Of a DNA stretch of 64,000 nt, positions 10,769-22,310 are shown piece after piece. Source of the stretch: Myotis daubentonii (lineage: Eukaryota; Chordata; Mammalia; Chiroptera; Vespertilionidae); contig NC_081842.1 of assembly GCF_963259705.1 (NCBI RefSeq), forward strand, positions 64,802,787 to 64,866,786. The letters run 5' to 3'. Under the pieces are notes generated by a model, which was not told where the DNA came from, did not search any database, and was given only the letters and a program-made list of their open reading frames with translations. Numbering within the stretch: position 1 is the stretch's first letter; each line of letters begins with the position of its first letter. The translations under genes were made by a program, and so were the position numbers.

Positions 10769-11840
10769 TCATATGCAGTTTTCTTTTTCTAATACTTATT
10801 TGATTCTTGACAGAGACTTGATAATTTTTAATCTTTTTAAAGAATAAGCTTTCAGTTTTGTTGATCTTTTCTATTGCTTATATCCTGTTATTTCCTATTG
10901 CAGTAATTTTGGCTCTTATCTGTATTTTTCATTTTCTTCCTACTTTCTGTGAGTTTATTATGTTGTTCTTTTTGTAACTTCCAAAACTACATGCTGAGCT
11001 CATTAATCTTCAGTGTTTATTTCTTTAGAACATAAACACTTAATGTTATAGGTTACCCTCTAAGGACTGCTTTAACTGAAAACCACAGGCGTTTGTTTGT
11101 GATATTTTTATTATCGTTCACTCTTATTTTATTATGACTTGCACTGTTGCCCTTGAGTTATTTAGAATTTCGAGCAGGTTTTTTAAGTTAAATTCTGTTA
11201 CTGATTTTTTGTTTTAATTTAATTGCATTTTGACAAGAGATTATGATCTGTAGATAGTGGCCCTGTTTATTGAGATTTGCTCTTTTTATTTCTGAATGTG
11301 ATCATTGTTTGTAAAAGATCCATATATATTTAAAATTCTTATTCTCCACTTATTAGGAATAATATTGTACTTATGCCCAGGAATTAATTTTAGTTGCCTC
11401 TATGAGATAAGGTAATGTGTTGAACTAAGGCCATGATAATGGAGAAAGGAAGACGATATATTAGAGGCATATTTATAAGCCTTTAATTGGTAATTAATTG
11501 GATGGTAATATTATGGAAATTGAAAATCCAGGATAATTCTGACTTAGACTATTGAATGGATTTAGATGCTATAATTGAGATGGGAAATATAGGAAGCTAA
11601 GCTGGTTCATGAGAATGGGATGAAAAGTTGAGTTTGAATGTTGCTTTTGAAATGCTGGTGTGACCTCCAAGTTAATATGTGTAGACGATAGTTGGAAATA
11701 GGTATCTGTAGTTCAACAGAGAGACCTGACCTTGAAACACTATTTTTGGAGGCATCCATATCAAAGGGGGTAATCGCAGCCCAGGTAAAGCAAATAAAAT
11801 GAGAAGAGAAGGGAGCCAAGGATACACTTTGAAACGTAGA

Positions 11841-12519
11841 AACATTTATTATTGCACATATGCCTTCCTCACATGCCTTTCTATCTAGTATGTTGCTGCT
11901 TAACTGGCCAGTGTTGCTCTTGGCTGCCATTGCTGACAGTTTAAACCCGGATCTCAGATCCAGAATATCTCTAATGGCAGAGCCTCCAAAGATTTGTCCA
12001 AGCAGCTAACAGCAGTGAGTGCATCTGTGAACATGCTCCCGCTGCTTTAGTTTCTCTTACTGAGCTTGTACAGAGGAGTCTGACTCTCATGACTAAGTCA
12101 AGTCGAACACAGAGGGCTGGTAAGAATATATGTGGGTGGAAGAAATATAAACTTTCTGTTAAATTGAGAGGGAAGAAGTAAAAATCTCAGCAAATAAATA
12201 AGAAATAGCTGAACATTTTCAACTCTGGGATCTATAGCCATAAACCAAAATCAGCTGTTTCCATCTTGATGTAGAATCCACTGTATTAATGCCATGGGCC
12301 CAGGAAGGCACCTCACAAGAGATGAACATTTTTTTTTTATTTCATGATTGTTATTTCACTTTCAGCTCTTCCCTTGTTGCTAAAGACAAAGGTCAGGAAT
12401 CAAATCAATGGGGCAGCCAGCTTCTCTCCATTTGGTTCTAAACATACTCATGTATCCTTCCATCTTATCACCATGCAGAAAATTAGCACAGGTAGATGAT
12501 CCTCAAATCCCTGGTCTTT
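11841..12519. other. Unique sequence, nothing recognised
   Basis: No gene, repeat or regulatory site is supported. Confidence 0.4.
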
Positions 12520-12690
12520 GAGCTTTAGGGTCAGACTCTGTGGGAAATGTTGGCTCTGATACCAAATAATAATTGCAGCTTAGATGAAGCTCTTATTCTT
12601 GTCCTGTTTCAGTTTTCTCATCTGTAGAATATGGATTTAGAAAGTAGCACCTCCAACCTCACAACTCACACTGAAATCCGCTAATCCGTT
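12520..12690 (+). mobile_element. MIR SINE fragment
   Basis: Contains 'tcagactctgtgggaaatgt' and 'tttcagttttctcatctgta' spaced as in MIR (tRNA-like head followed by the CTCAGTTTCCTCATCTGTAA core). Confidence 0.7.
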
Positions 12691-13666
12691 GGGTTTACAG
12701 AATACTGGTAATGACACAGATATCCTAAGAGTAAATAGCCCAGTGCAATTCTACCTCCAAATTATTTATTATGCTTAAAGCACCACTGTGAGGAAGTAGA
12801 GGATTATAATATATAAAAGTCCTTCATCTGCTTTCTGCCTTTTACATTTTAAGAAAGTAGGACATTCCTAATGGTCATCAGGAGAACCATGTTTTAATTT
12901 GGAAACTGGGTCTGTGCCTCTGAAATAAATTAGATGTAAATAAATATAGACTCCACTGCCTCTTTTACAGAATTCTGATGTGGATAGTAAGCACAATTTA
13001 AAGTGAAGCCAGGTGCCATGTCCCCTTCTGTGGATGTTTAAGATTGTTGCTGACAGTACAAAGTTGATTTTTGGACTATGTATAGAGATAGATACCAAAT
13101 CATTCTAATCAACAGAAAAAAAGAGCATCACATCTAGATTTCATGGCAATTTGACAAACGGGATTTAGTGAATGTGCAGGATTGAGTTATGAAATAGTTC
13201 AGTCTACACCTTTTTCTGAATACTCATTGTGTTCCAAGGACATGGTTTAAAAATAGGCAGCAGGCAGTTATGCATGCAAGGGAAATCATAGCTCTCCTAA
13301 TAATAATTTTTTTAAGTACCTTCCTCTTATTTGCCAAGGAAGGTAGACTCGGTGATTTATAGGAACTGTGAGTGCTCTGCTGTGCCTCTTCTTTCCAAAA
13401 TAAGGCATCCTTCCTTTATATAAGTCTTTCTGGAGTGTTTCCTAGGAAGGCAGAGCTCTTTGAAACAAACAGGTGTTAACGTAAATCTGATGCAAATAAG
13501 AACTCCTGCTGTCACAGTGACACATGCTTTGTACCTATATAAATGCATTTCTCAGAAAGCTCTCACAGTTGAGAAAAACTGTTTGAAAGGAAGCCAAGCT
13601 CGCTAAAAATGTTATTCTTTTGTTCCCTGAATACCTCTGCCTCTGCCTCAGATTGGCTGCCTTAGT

Positions 13667-13668
<2 letters not shown>
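12691..13668. other. Unique sequence, nothing recognised
   Basis: Two short minus-strand frames (12868-13098, 13357-13548) show no domain. Confidence 0.4.

Positions 13669-13706
<38 letters not shown>
13669..13706. repeat. (TG)n microsatellite
   Basis: About 19 TG units followed by GAGAGA. Confidence 0.97.
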
Positions 13707-13713
<7 letters not shown>

Positions 13714-13821
13714 TATTTAAATGAGGCTTCTTTTCTTCCTTTCCATGATTTCAGCACAAATCTCTCCCTTGGGTTCTAGATCCTGAAGTAATTTGTCTCC
13801 CTACATATGTTAACAGAATTA

Positions 13822-13912
13822 CAGATGTCCCCAATTTTCCCCTTTGCTCCCTCCACCCAGCCCCTGCCTCACCCCAGGCCATCACCACACTATTGTCTGT
13901 GTCCATGAACTA
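13822..13912 (-). mobile_element. L1 3' UTR fragment
   Basis: The C-rich stretch running into 'ccatcaccacactattgtct' matches the reverse complement of bat L1 3' UTR sequence. Short and without visible tail or duplication. Confidence 0.5.
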
Positions 13913-14248
13913 TGCACTATATTGTAGTGACATTTGAGATGCTCCTGGATGTGTGCATTGATCATGAGTTCAAATGACCATTACCCAGCAGTACCTCTGC
14001 TTCTGCAGCCCACGCTCACTGTGCATTCAGTGACCAAAGAGAACATCACATATACTAGTTCCTCTCTTGCTTTGCTCAAGCTTTCTTTCCATCTGTTTAG
14101 TGGGGTGGTCACCACTGCAGATTTCCTACCACCATCAAACAAGGAGGCATTGTGTTCTCTATGTCTTGACCTTTCTACTAAGTGAGGTCTGCCTTACTCA
14201 GGCCCAGCAAAGGAGAATTTACCACTGGATGGTAATTAGGTGAGTCTT

Positions 14249-14502
14249 AATCTAATTATATCTTTTTTTTAAAAAAATATATTTTATTGATTTTTTACAG
14301 AGAGGAAGGGAGAGAGATAGAGAGTTAGAAACATCGATGAGAGAGAAACATCGATCAGCTGCCTCCTGCACATCTCCTACTGGGGATGTGCCCGCAACCC
14401 AGGTACATGCCCTTGACCAGAATCAAACCTGGGACCTTTCAGTCCGCAGGCCGACGCTCTATCCACTGAGCCAAACCGGTTTCGGCAATCTAATTATATC
14501 TT
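14249..14502 (-). mobile_element. Full-length Ves SINE with 16-bp target duplication
   Basis: AATCTAATTATATCTT is repeated at 14249-14264 and 14487-14502. The body (14265-14486) contains, on the minus strand, the tRNA-like head GCCGAAACCGGTTTGGCTCA, an A box, a B box, the GCAGGAGGCAGCTGATCGAT middle and a T/C-rich then A-rich tail. It is one of the youngest-looking copies and close in sequence to the copy at 26.75 kb. Confidence 0.95.
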
Positions 14503-15604
14503 GTTAAGCTCAAGGAACTCTCTTTTGAGTGCCTGAATGTATATATATATCAACCTGCAGACTGTAAGACACATTTAGAGATTTCTAAATTGGTAGTGAA
14601 GATGTCTGAGATACAACCTAGGTAGCTTGTTCAGACTTCAATGAAACCCACTTTCTTGGCTCTTCTGGGAATTCAGTTCTCTCCAAAAAAATCTTTAAAA
14701 GCCCAAGTTAAAAAGAAAAATCCATAGGTGGCCCCAAGAATAGTATTTCCCAAAGTGTGCCTCATGGGGTGACCTGCTAAACACTTTGGAAAACAGCTCC
14801 ATGGTCAAGTAAATTTGAGGAACACACTAACTTTGTCTTTCAGAAATTCACAATATACATTAGTATATTAAATGTTTTAGGATCTCCTATAGTTAAAAAT
14901 AATCCGTTAATTTTTTTTAACCCAGTGTTTTCTAAACGTATTTTGCCATAGAAATTACTTTTTGCACAGCATTTACCATCATCTCAAATTTGGGGCAATG
15001 CTGCCCCAGCATATCCCACGAGCTCACACTCATCCCTGATTCCTGAATGTAAGTCCTTAAGCCGGTGGTCTTTCTTGCGTTTATGGAAACCACGAGGACA
15101 TATTTGGGAGGCATATGAGGGACCAGAGACTTGGATCTGGAGTGGGAATATAGACTAGAAGGCTGAGATGCTCATAGCTGGACAGTCACAAACTGCTCCT
15201 GCATGAAGTGGCACACTGCCTACCAGCATGGCTTCCTGACATTGTTCCTCTTCTAAATCAAAGGTGCTCTTCCAATTAAATTAACATAAGAAATTGGAGG
15301 TGGGAAAACCAGTGATTTTTGCCAATAACAAGTGGGAAAACCACTTCTAAAACTATTCTAGCAGGCAGTGAGTCTGTGCTCATTTTTCCATTTTAAAGAA
15401 AGTCCATACTCTTAAGCCTGTTCTATTTTTAACAAAACACTATTAAACTGTCACATATCCTTCTTTCTGCTTTTCTCTCCACTGCTGCTGATGGTGACCA
15501 CGATATTTCTATGGGAATAAAAGCTGTGTCTTTTATATTCAACTGACATATCTACTTCCCTGATATTATTATTTTGCATTTCTATAGACGTTATCTTTCC
15601 AAAA
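14503..15604. other. Unique sequence, nothing recognised
   Basis: A faint hAT-like start ('cccaaagtgtgcctcatggg', about 14750) is not enough to call an element. Confidence 0.35.
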
Positions 15605-15826
15605 GCCTTTATAGTCATTCATTAGTTATTCCTCACAGCCTCCCTATTAAGTAGAACACTATGATTTACTGCTTTCACCATTTCATTCTTCTCTACTCAG
15701 TCCCCCTCCCCTCTTCTCTTCAAGGAGGGAAGAGAGAGGTAAATAACTCAAGGCCTACTGTGTGTCAAGCTTTTTTATCCTATAATCACCACAGTCCTCA
15801 AAGGGTAATGTGATTTCTCGATAGGA
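15605..15826 (-). mobile_element. MIR-like fragments
   Basis: 'ttattcctcacagcctccct' (about 15627) and 'aggcctactgtgtgtcaagc' with 'ataatcaccacagtcctcaa' (about 15751-15800) resemble pieces of reverse-complement MIR. Assignment is tentative. Confidence 0.45.
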
Positions 15827-15914
15827 CTTAGTAAGATTCATGCTGCTCTGGCCTCCTCCTTCCCAGTTTGCTTAGTAAGATTCATGCTGCTCTGGCCTCC
15901 TCCCTCCCAGTTTG
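15827..15914. repeat. 44-bp tandem duplication (two copies)
   Basis: Unit 15827-15870 is repeated at 15871-15914 with a single mismatch (CTT versus CCT in the pyrimidine stretch). The unit begins CTTAGTAAGATTCATGC and ends CCCAGTTTG. Confidence 0.95.
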
Positions 15915-18900
15915 CTGTAGAGAAAAGTATATGTGACAATAACACTGGCCAAATGAGAGGACACATTTTTGACTTTATTAATAGCTGGACAAGCATGTGA
16001 GGAATACTCTACACTCATGCCTCCCTACCCCACCCCCCATAGACCAACCCTACCCAGTTCAAAGTTTCTCTGGTAAGAGGTAACAGTGGGAAGCTTAGGC
16101 TAGGCATGATAAGTGAGGCTTCTTATTCCCTCCCCATCCTAAAAGTCTAAATCTGCATTTACCCAAGCAGTGGCAGAGCAAGGAGTAAGAATAGAAGTAG
16201 ACATGGAGGTCCCTGCCCAGCATTGCTGGGATGTGATTGCAGGGAGTACAAGAGGTCCCCCGTGCAAGACACAGAAGTGCCAAGTGGAAGTTTGAAATTC
16301 ATTTTCAAGTCATAAAAACTCTACAATTGTAAATCATGATCATAAAGGATAGAGGTTCTCTTCCATCAAATTAGAAAGTCCTTCCATTGAGGCTAATGAG
16401 GTGTGGATCACATAGAAAAATAGTGGATGCTGCATCTTATATGACCACTGTAGAAAAATGAGAAGAGCAGCAGAAATATCCCTCACTTTCCCAAAGGTGG
16501 TATTAATTATCAAAACCAAGGCACAAGGTGACTATATGAATAGTACAAGTTCATATAAGCTAGTGAATGGCAGACCAGATGATCTCTCCATACACTGTAT
16601 CTGACAGGGCAAGATGGCCCCATTGCCCACTGTCTCTTGGATTCTGAACCACCTGCATTCCAGCCACTGACCCCATCTTTTTCTACCACCATGATAATTC
16701 TTCTCAGGCACCACTGTGTATATCCAGAAGGGATAGAAAAGTGCTCATGTTCTAACCACACCTACCTGGACTAGCTAGCAGTCAATTTGAATAGAATATC
16801 CAAGTGGCAATTATTTTAGAAGTTTATGGTCCTCTTTTAGCTATCAATGCACTTTCTTCATAGGATACCCCATTAGGACCTTAATATGAGGCTCCTTTAA
16901 ATTCCATGCAGTCCTAATAATAAATTTAATGCCTTGCTATCTAATTTTTAAACTTAGGAGATAAGGAGAAACAAATTCAAGGGAGAAAGAATTTAGGAAA
17001 GATTAGAAAAGAACAAGAGTAACAGTTAATAATCTGACCAAGAGAAGACATTAAAACAACAAAAGCAGACATGAAAATTTAAAACTCACAGCAGAATAGG
17101 GACGGTTAAAAGGCTAAAAACCCAGTAGATCCTTCAATGAATTTTAAAGATATAAGATTCTATTACAATAATAGATGTTCATAATTATAATCCTGTCTCT
17201 TCAGGGAAAGAAGTTGAATTAATAGCAGTGTTTTTTGTTTAAAATGGCAGAAATATATGTGTGACACATTTAAGAGAGATTTCCATCCAAAGAATTTCAA
17301 ATGTAAAATGTCTTGCTGCTTAAAGACAGAACCCCTCAGTTACTAAGAAACAAACAAACAAAAAAATTGGCTTTCCAGAACAAATCCTTTCCAAAGAGTC
17401 TTGGATAAATATGGTCTTACAGAAATACTTCTATTCTGCCAGGAATAAATACACTGAAAGGGAATTACAAATTTGTCACATGTCCTTATTGTATATCAAA
17501 CACAGGCACCCCTCCTCATACTACTTCCACCCACCTGCTCCTCCCAGGTTCCACAGATCCATTCAAAGAAATACATTCCCCTCCTGATGCACTCCCATGA
17601 AAGGGGTTTTATATTTTAAAATGATTTCTTCCTTTTCTGAAATTCAAATGTAGCCAAGTGCCCTATATTTTTATTTGCTAAATCTGGAAACTGCACTCAG
17701 AAAGTTGATGATCAGCCAATTTGTGTAACCAGTGGGGTTTCTGCTGAGACACTCCCTATACCTGGAACTTGCTAGGAGCCATCTGACTCCATTTCCCTGC
17801 CCCCTTGATGGATATTTCGTCTCTCAAAGAAGAGTTCTGACCAACAGCATTGAAATCATACACCTCTGAAGTTCTTAGGGATGATCCTACCCAGCCTCTC
17901 TAGGACCTTGTAAATCACAGTAAGAGATTGGACAGTTCTGATGCCAAGAGCTGTGGCTTGTGAAAGAGAAAAAAAAAGAATCACAGAACAATCATCAGGT
18001 AGTTCAAGGACAAAAGCCTATGTGTATGCCTGATGATTCTGGTAACTGTCATTGGAAAGGAATGAATGCACATTTGTAAAGGCCAACAATAAACAGTTCT
18101 TCCTCTCTCTTTTTGATACATTTGCCTGAATTTGGCAAGGTGTATTAACCCTTAATTTGCCCTCCTTTTCATTCTCTCTCTCTTTTTTTATTCATCTGCA
18201 TTTGATTCTCTTGAGAATAATGAAAGGAAATCAAAGCGCCTTTGTGAGTTTTGACAGCCAAGTGCAAACAGATTGATTAAAAACATGGTGTTTCTTTTTA
18301 AAATTTAAATAGAGGAAAGGTTTGTGGGTAATATGCATAATATGTGTTCACTGGTAACAACAAGCTAGTCTTGAGAAAAGGGAGAAAATATGGAAGCACC
18401 ATCAGTGTTGTTCTGCTTTTAAGCACGAGATTGATTTAAAATTTTTCCTGTGTCAGTTTCATTACTGGCAAATGAATCCTTCTTTCAGTAGCTTGAGACT
18501 TTTTCCTGAACTCCTTATAGAAAAAATATCTATCAGTAGTTTTCATTTTTTAATGAACAGTGAATTAAATCTGAATGCTGAGTTAGTATTCCTAATGCAG
18601 ATGGTAGTTCTAAATAAGATGGTCTGCCAGAGAAACCCCTTATTTTTACCTTACTGTGTTCTCCCCCTTATCCCAGCAAGAAAATGTAGGTGGTGAGGAA
18701 ATTGTATGGGTTTGCTAGATGAATTCAGAGATCTGGGCAAGAGTGCCCTCAGTGCAATAGGGGAGTGCATAACAGACCTTCGTCCAATTATGAGAAAGAC
18801 AGATGTCTAAGTTGTTGGGCTAGGGCTGGTACAATAAAGATGTATCCATAAATACTTCTTTAATTCAGACTATGTTGTAGAATGGGGCTGTCCAAATTGA

Positions 18901-19419
18901 GTAAGAAAGAAAAACAGGGCAGAGTGGGAATAGGAAAGCAGAAAAGAAGGCCTGACCTACAGCATAGGAGGAGTCAGAATGTGGAAGGGGGTTTGAAGGG
19001 ATGACAACCTGCCTGGTAGGAGACAGCTGTTTGACCAGAGCACACAGCTGTAGAATATGTATGGGCATTTGGGTCTGTGAGGCCTGAAATATGCATAATT
19101 TGTTAGTCCTCTTGAAAAAAAAAGAATACAATTGGGTATAAAAATCAATTTTTGTTTAAAATAAAAATAGAAGTTGTAATAAATTATAAACTTTAAAACT
19201 GGTGCATACCATAAACATAACAAAATCAAGAAAATATAATTTTATGAATTAACTTCCTGATATGCATTTAATAGTTTTATCCCTGCTTTATTTTGGTTGT
19301 ATATATTTTGATTGTTTTTTTATAGGAATACAGTTTTGTAATAATTTCTATAGATTACATAGAAGGATGATTTAATTTTTTCTCTACTATGGGTGATCAA
19401 AGTTGGTATTCTAGTATGG
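15915..19419. other. Unique sequence, nothing recognised
   Basis: 3.5 kb without a young transposon. Overlapping frames on both strands (16510-16761, 16532-16714, 18865-19131, 18957-19229) have no recognisable domain. The block at about 18120-18330 looks compositionally balanced and could be a conserved non-coding element, but this cannot be shown here. Confidence 0.4.
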
Positions 19420-19597
19420 ATAATTTAAAAAGTTCTTTTGAGTTTCACAACTATTATTGGCAATGTCATTGAAATGTTTAAAGATGTTGTCAATTTGGGG
19501 AAAAGGAAACCTCTATTGAGATTCTTTTATGTATGAGCTTTTAAAAAGGGGAATATGTAATACCTTCAACAATAAAAATGTTTTAAAAAGAAGGACA
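19420..19597 (+). mobile_element. L1 3' end, plus strand
   Basis: Ends with 'gggaatatgtaataccttca' plus 'acaataaaaatgttttaaaaag', the sense strand of the same L1 3' terminus seen reversed at 32.6 and 47 kb. Its A-rich tail ends at about 19597. Confidence 0.7.
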
Positions 19598-19834
19598 TTT
19601 CAAGTTTTCTTGTTCAATGACTACTCTTAAATATTCTTTGAGTTGACAACAGTCTTCAACCAGTGTGTTGTCAGTATTCTCATCCTTGAAGCAAACTAAG
19701 AGTTTTATTGTATCCTTGTTGACTTTAGTGTTTTGTGTAAAGTTGGCAAGAAATTTATATATTCCTTGATTCAGTGATTTTACATATAATTTCCCATACC
19801 TCTGTGCCAAATATTTGCAGAAATGTGACAGATA
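19583..19834 (-). other. Open frame of unknown origin beside an L1 tail
   Basis: A minus-strand frame of about 83 codons reads from just below an in-frame TAG to a stop at 19583. Conventional ATG starts are lacking; the first usable start-like codon is TTG at 19808-19810. The translation is not low complexity (contains LLVCFKDENTDNTLVEDCCQ) but I recognise no family. It could be an eroded pseudogene or retrocopy, or chance. Its end overlaps the A-rich tail of the L1. Confidence 0.2.
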
Positions 19835-20032
19835 ACTCTACTTCCTTAAAAAAGGAATGCTGATAAATGCCATTTTACACAGTTTACATAAAAATAATAT
19901 ATAATATGTAATTATATGCATAGTATTTAAAATTATATATACTGTATTATTAAATACAGTCCTGAAAGGAAGGCTATTCATCTTGATGGCAGAATCCACT
20001 GCTTACAATTTTTCTAATATTTTATGCAAGTA

Positions 20033-20379
20033 CTGGAGGACCGGTGCACGGATTTGTGCACCAATGTGGTCCCTCAGCTTGGCCTGTGGGGATTGGGCCA
20101 AATCTGGCTCTCTGACATCCCCTGTGGGGTCCCAGATTGTAAGAGGGCACAGGCCAGGCCTGGGGACCCCACTGGTACACAACTGGGCCAGGGAGGGACC
20201 ACAGGGGGGCTCCAGGGCATGTCTGGCCTGTTTTGCCTAGTTCTGATCAGCCGGACCCCAGCAGCAAGCTAACCTACTGGTCAGAGCATCTGCCCCCTGG
20301 CAGTGCACATCATAGCAACTGGTCAAACAGTTGAACGAATGGTTGGGCACTTAGCATATTAGGCTTTTATTATATAGGA
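20033..20379 (-). mobile_element. Non-autonomous Helitron, complete
   Basis: On the minus strand it begins TCCTATATAATAAAAGCC after an A and ends with a hairpin (GTGCACAAATCCGTGCAC, complement of 20045-20062) and CCAG in place of CTAG, followed by T. It shares its central module (about 20100-20200) with the larger Helitron at 35.9-36.6 kb. A CTCF-core-like motif on the minus strand lies at 20290-20303. Confidence 0.88.
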
Positions 20380-20674
20380 TGTACATACTGAAAAATGCCC
20401 ATATCATATTGTGTGGCTCACTGAACTTTCACGAATGTACTTTCATTAAATAGGTATTCAGGTGAAGAAATAGAACACTATTTGCACCCCATGAAACCCA
20501 CACTTTTTCCTTCTTCCAGTCACAACCTCCCACAATAGTAGTCACTATGTGCCTGCTTTTGTACTTTCCATAAATGGAATGACTATTTTACCATTTGTGT
20601 ATGTATTTGGTTTCTTTCCTTCCGTGGGTTTTTGACATGCCCTTAGCTTAGATAGTTTATTCTTTGTGTGTGTG

Positions 20675-20880
20675 TAAAATACATTTTTATTGATTTCAGA
20701 GAAGAATGGAAAGGGAAAGAGAGAAAAAGATCAATGATGAGAATCTTTGATCAGCTGCCTCCTGCATGCCCCCTACAGGGAATTAAGCCTGAAACCAGGC
20801 ATGTTCCCTGACTGGGAATCAAACCATCACCTTCTGGATCATAGATTGATGCTCAACCACTGAGCCACACTGGCTGGGCA
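20675..20880 (-). mobile_element. Diverged Ves SINE
   Basis: Minus-strand head (TGCCCAGCCAGTGTGGCTCA), GCATGCAGGAGGCAGCTGAT middle and T/A-rich end at 20675. More diverged than the copy at 14.3 kb. Confidence 0.83.
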
Positions 20881-21384
20881 CAATTTAATTATTTTAGATC
20901 TGATTTAAAGTATTGACATTTCAAAAATGTATGAAAACAGCTTAAAATGATCAAACTCATATTTCTACAAGCTATACTCATAATTATAACTTTTACTAAC
21001 AAAGAACATCAAGTTTTCTTTCAGTAAAATGGAACGCTCTTTTAGGTTTTTGAGTTTGTCCAAAAATCTTGCCATGCATTTCCCAAATCCTGTTATTAAC
21101 ATATGGACTGGGAAGACTGATAATCCCTAAATTGTTCTTATGTAGGTGCTGGGAGCCTGGTGAGCACATACATTTATATTAAGCAAATGAATGAATAAAG
21201 CAAAAGTCCAGTTAATCTACCAAGATTTTTAAAGATCTGGACCTCAGGAGGTCTTTGAATTCTGCTAATGCATTCAGGACACCAAATGTTACCCCATTAG
21301 GAGAAATCATTGTCTTTGGTTTTCATAAGGCACATCATTAAGAAATGTCTGACGCTCGAGGTGGTAATTAGGCACACACAGTCG
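20881..21384. other. Unique sequence, nothing recognised
   Basis: No feature supported. Confidence 0.4.
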
Positions 21385-21560
21385 ATATTTAACAGCTCTC
21401 ACAACAATCCTGAGAGTCGGATGGCCTTTGCCACATGTCGCTGATAGAAAACTTAAGCCCAGAGAGGGCAAAGGAGCTCTTGAGGCTCCTCAGCCAAAGG
21501 TGACTGAGCCTGTGTCCATCCACCTCTGCGTCTCCACCTGGCTCCACCTGGCTCCTTTTG
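21385..21560 (-). mobile_element. MIR SINE fragment
   Basis: 'cagctctcacaacaatcctg' then 'gaaaacttaagcccagagag' is the reverse complement of the MIR core and head. The overlapping frames at 21389-21604 and 21428-21703 are not genes. Confidence 0.72.
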
Positions 21561-21839
21561 CAGGCCAGGCTATCCCCCTCCATTATAATTTTATAAGTCT
21601 TCAAGAAGTATCTTGTTATTTAAGTCTCAAAATGTTGGATTTTAGAATAAATGTTTTACCATATCAAAACCAAGGACCCCCCTGGTGTGATGGGCCCCTG
21701 TAGCCTCTTCACAAAACAGTGAGGCAGACCTACTGTTCCAGGCCCTTCCTTGTGCTTCCACATCCCAGCTGCAGGATGACTCTGTGTGCAGGCTCCCTGT
21801 AAACAGAAGAAAACTGCCCTTTCATTCGGACAGTGCCTA

Positions 21840-22310
21840 AGAACTAGTGATTTTTTGTGATGGGGTTTTCATGGTTTTGGTCTGGTGAATGAATAAATTT
21901 GAAGGCTTAGAGGATTTGGCTCTTCTTAGGTCTTGTTCTAAAAGATGCTTTATTCTTATGCTGTAGAGTTTTTCAATTGCATAGAGCACAATTTTTAAAA
22001 TTTGTTCTAGTATTGATGGACATTGGGCAGTTTTTAATTTGGGGCTAGAAATATATATAAATAGTGCTACTGGGAACATTATCACATAGCATCATTTAAT
22101 AAACATATGAGTTCATTTCTGTTGGTTGTGTTTTTAGGAGTGGGGTTACCAGATCCTTGGGTAAGCATATATTCTACCTTAGTAGATTCTGCCAAATAGT
22201 TTTTACAAGTGGCTGAACCACTCTGCTTAAACTTTACAACTCTGATGTTTAGAAGAATTTTCCATTGATTAGCTTCTTCTGGCTTTGAACATTTCAAACT
22301 TTATCCTCCA
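21840..22310 (-). mobile_element. Old L1 3' portion
   Basis: 'attgatggacattgggcagt', 'aaatagtgctactgggaaca' and 'agtggggttaccagatcctt' in this order are reverse-complement L1 3' region landmarks, strongly diverged. Confidence 0.62.

Larger units (their letters stand above)
10080..11350 (-). mobile_element. Old L1 ORF2 fragment, interrupted by two SINEs
   Basis: On the minus strand this is internal L1 ORF2. The stretches around 10850-10890 (caaaactgaaagcttattc complement), 11080-11130 and 11200-11260 are typical L1 landmarks. Frames are fully degraded. Two tRNA-type SINEs (10303-10447 and about 10588-10768) sit inside it. Confidence 0.75.
9606..11840 (+). mobile_element. Ancient interspersed repeat split by an L1 insertion
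   Basis: Two arms, about 9606-9985 and about 11390-11840, resemble successive parts of one old mammalian repeat. The left arm has 'ggaaggagctgtggcgg...aaaatcacattgggagtgaag'; the right arm has 'tgagatgggaaatataggaag...gacctccaagttaatatg'. Both arms are on the plus strand and in order, so the intervening L1 appears to have inserted into the element. The family name is not assigned. A 107-residue minus-strand frame at 11607-11930 lies over the right arm and is not a gene. Confidence 0.5.
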
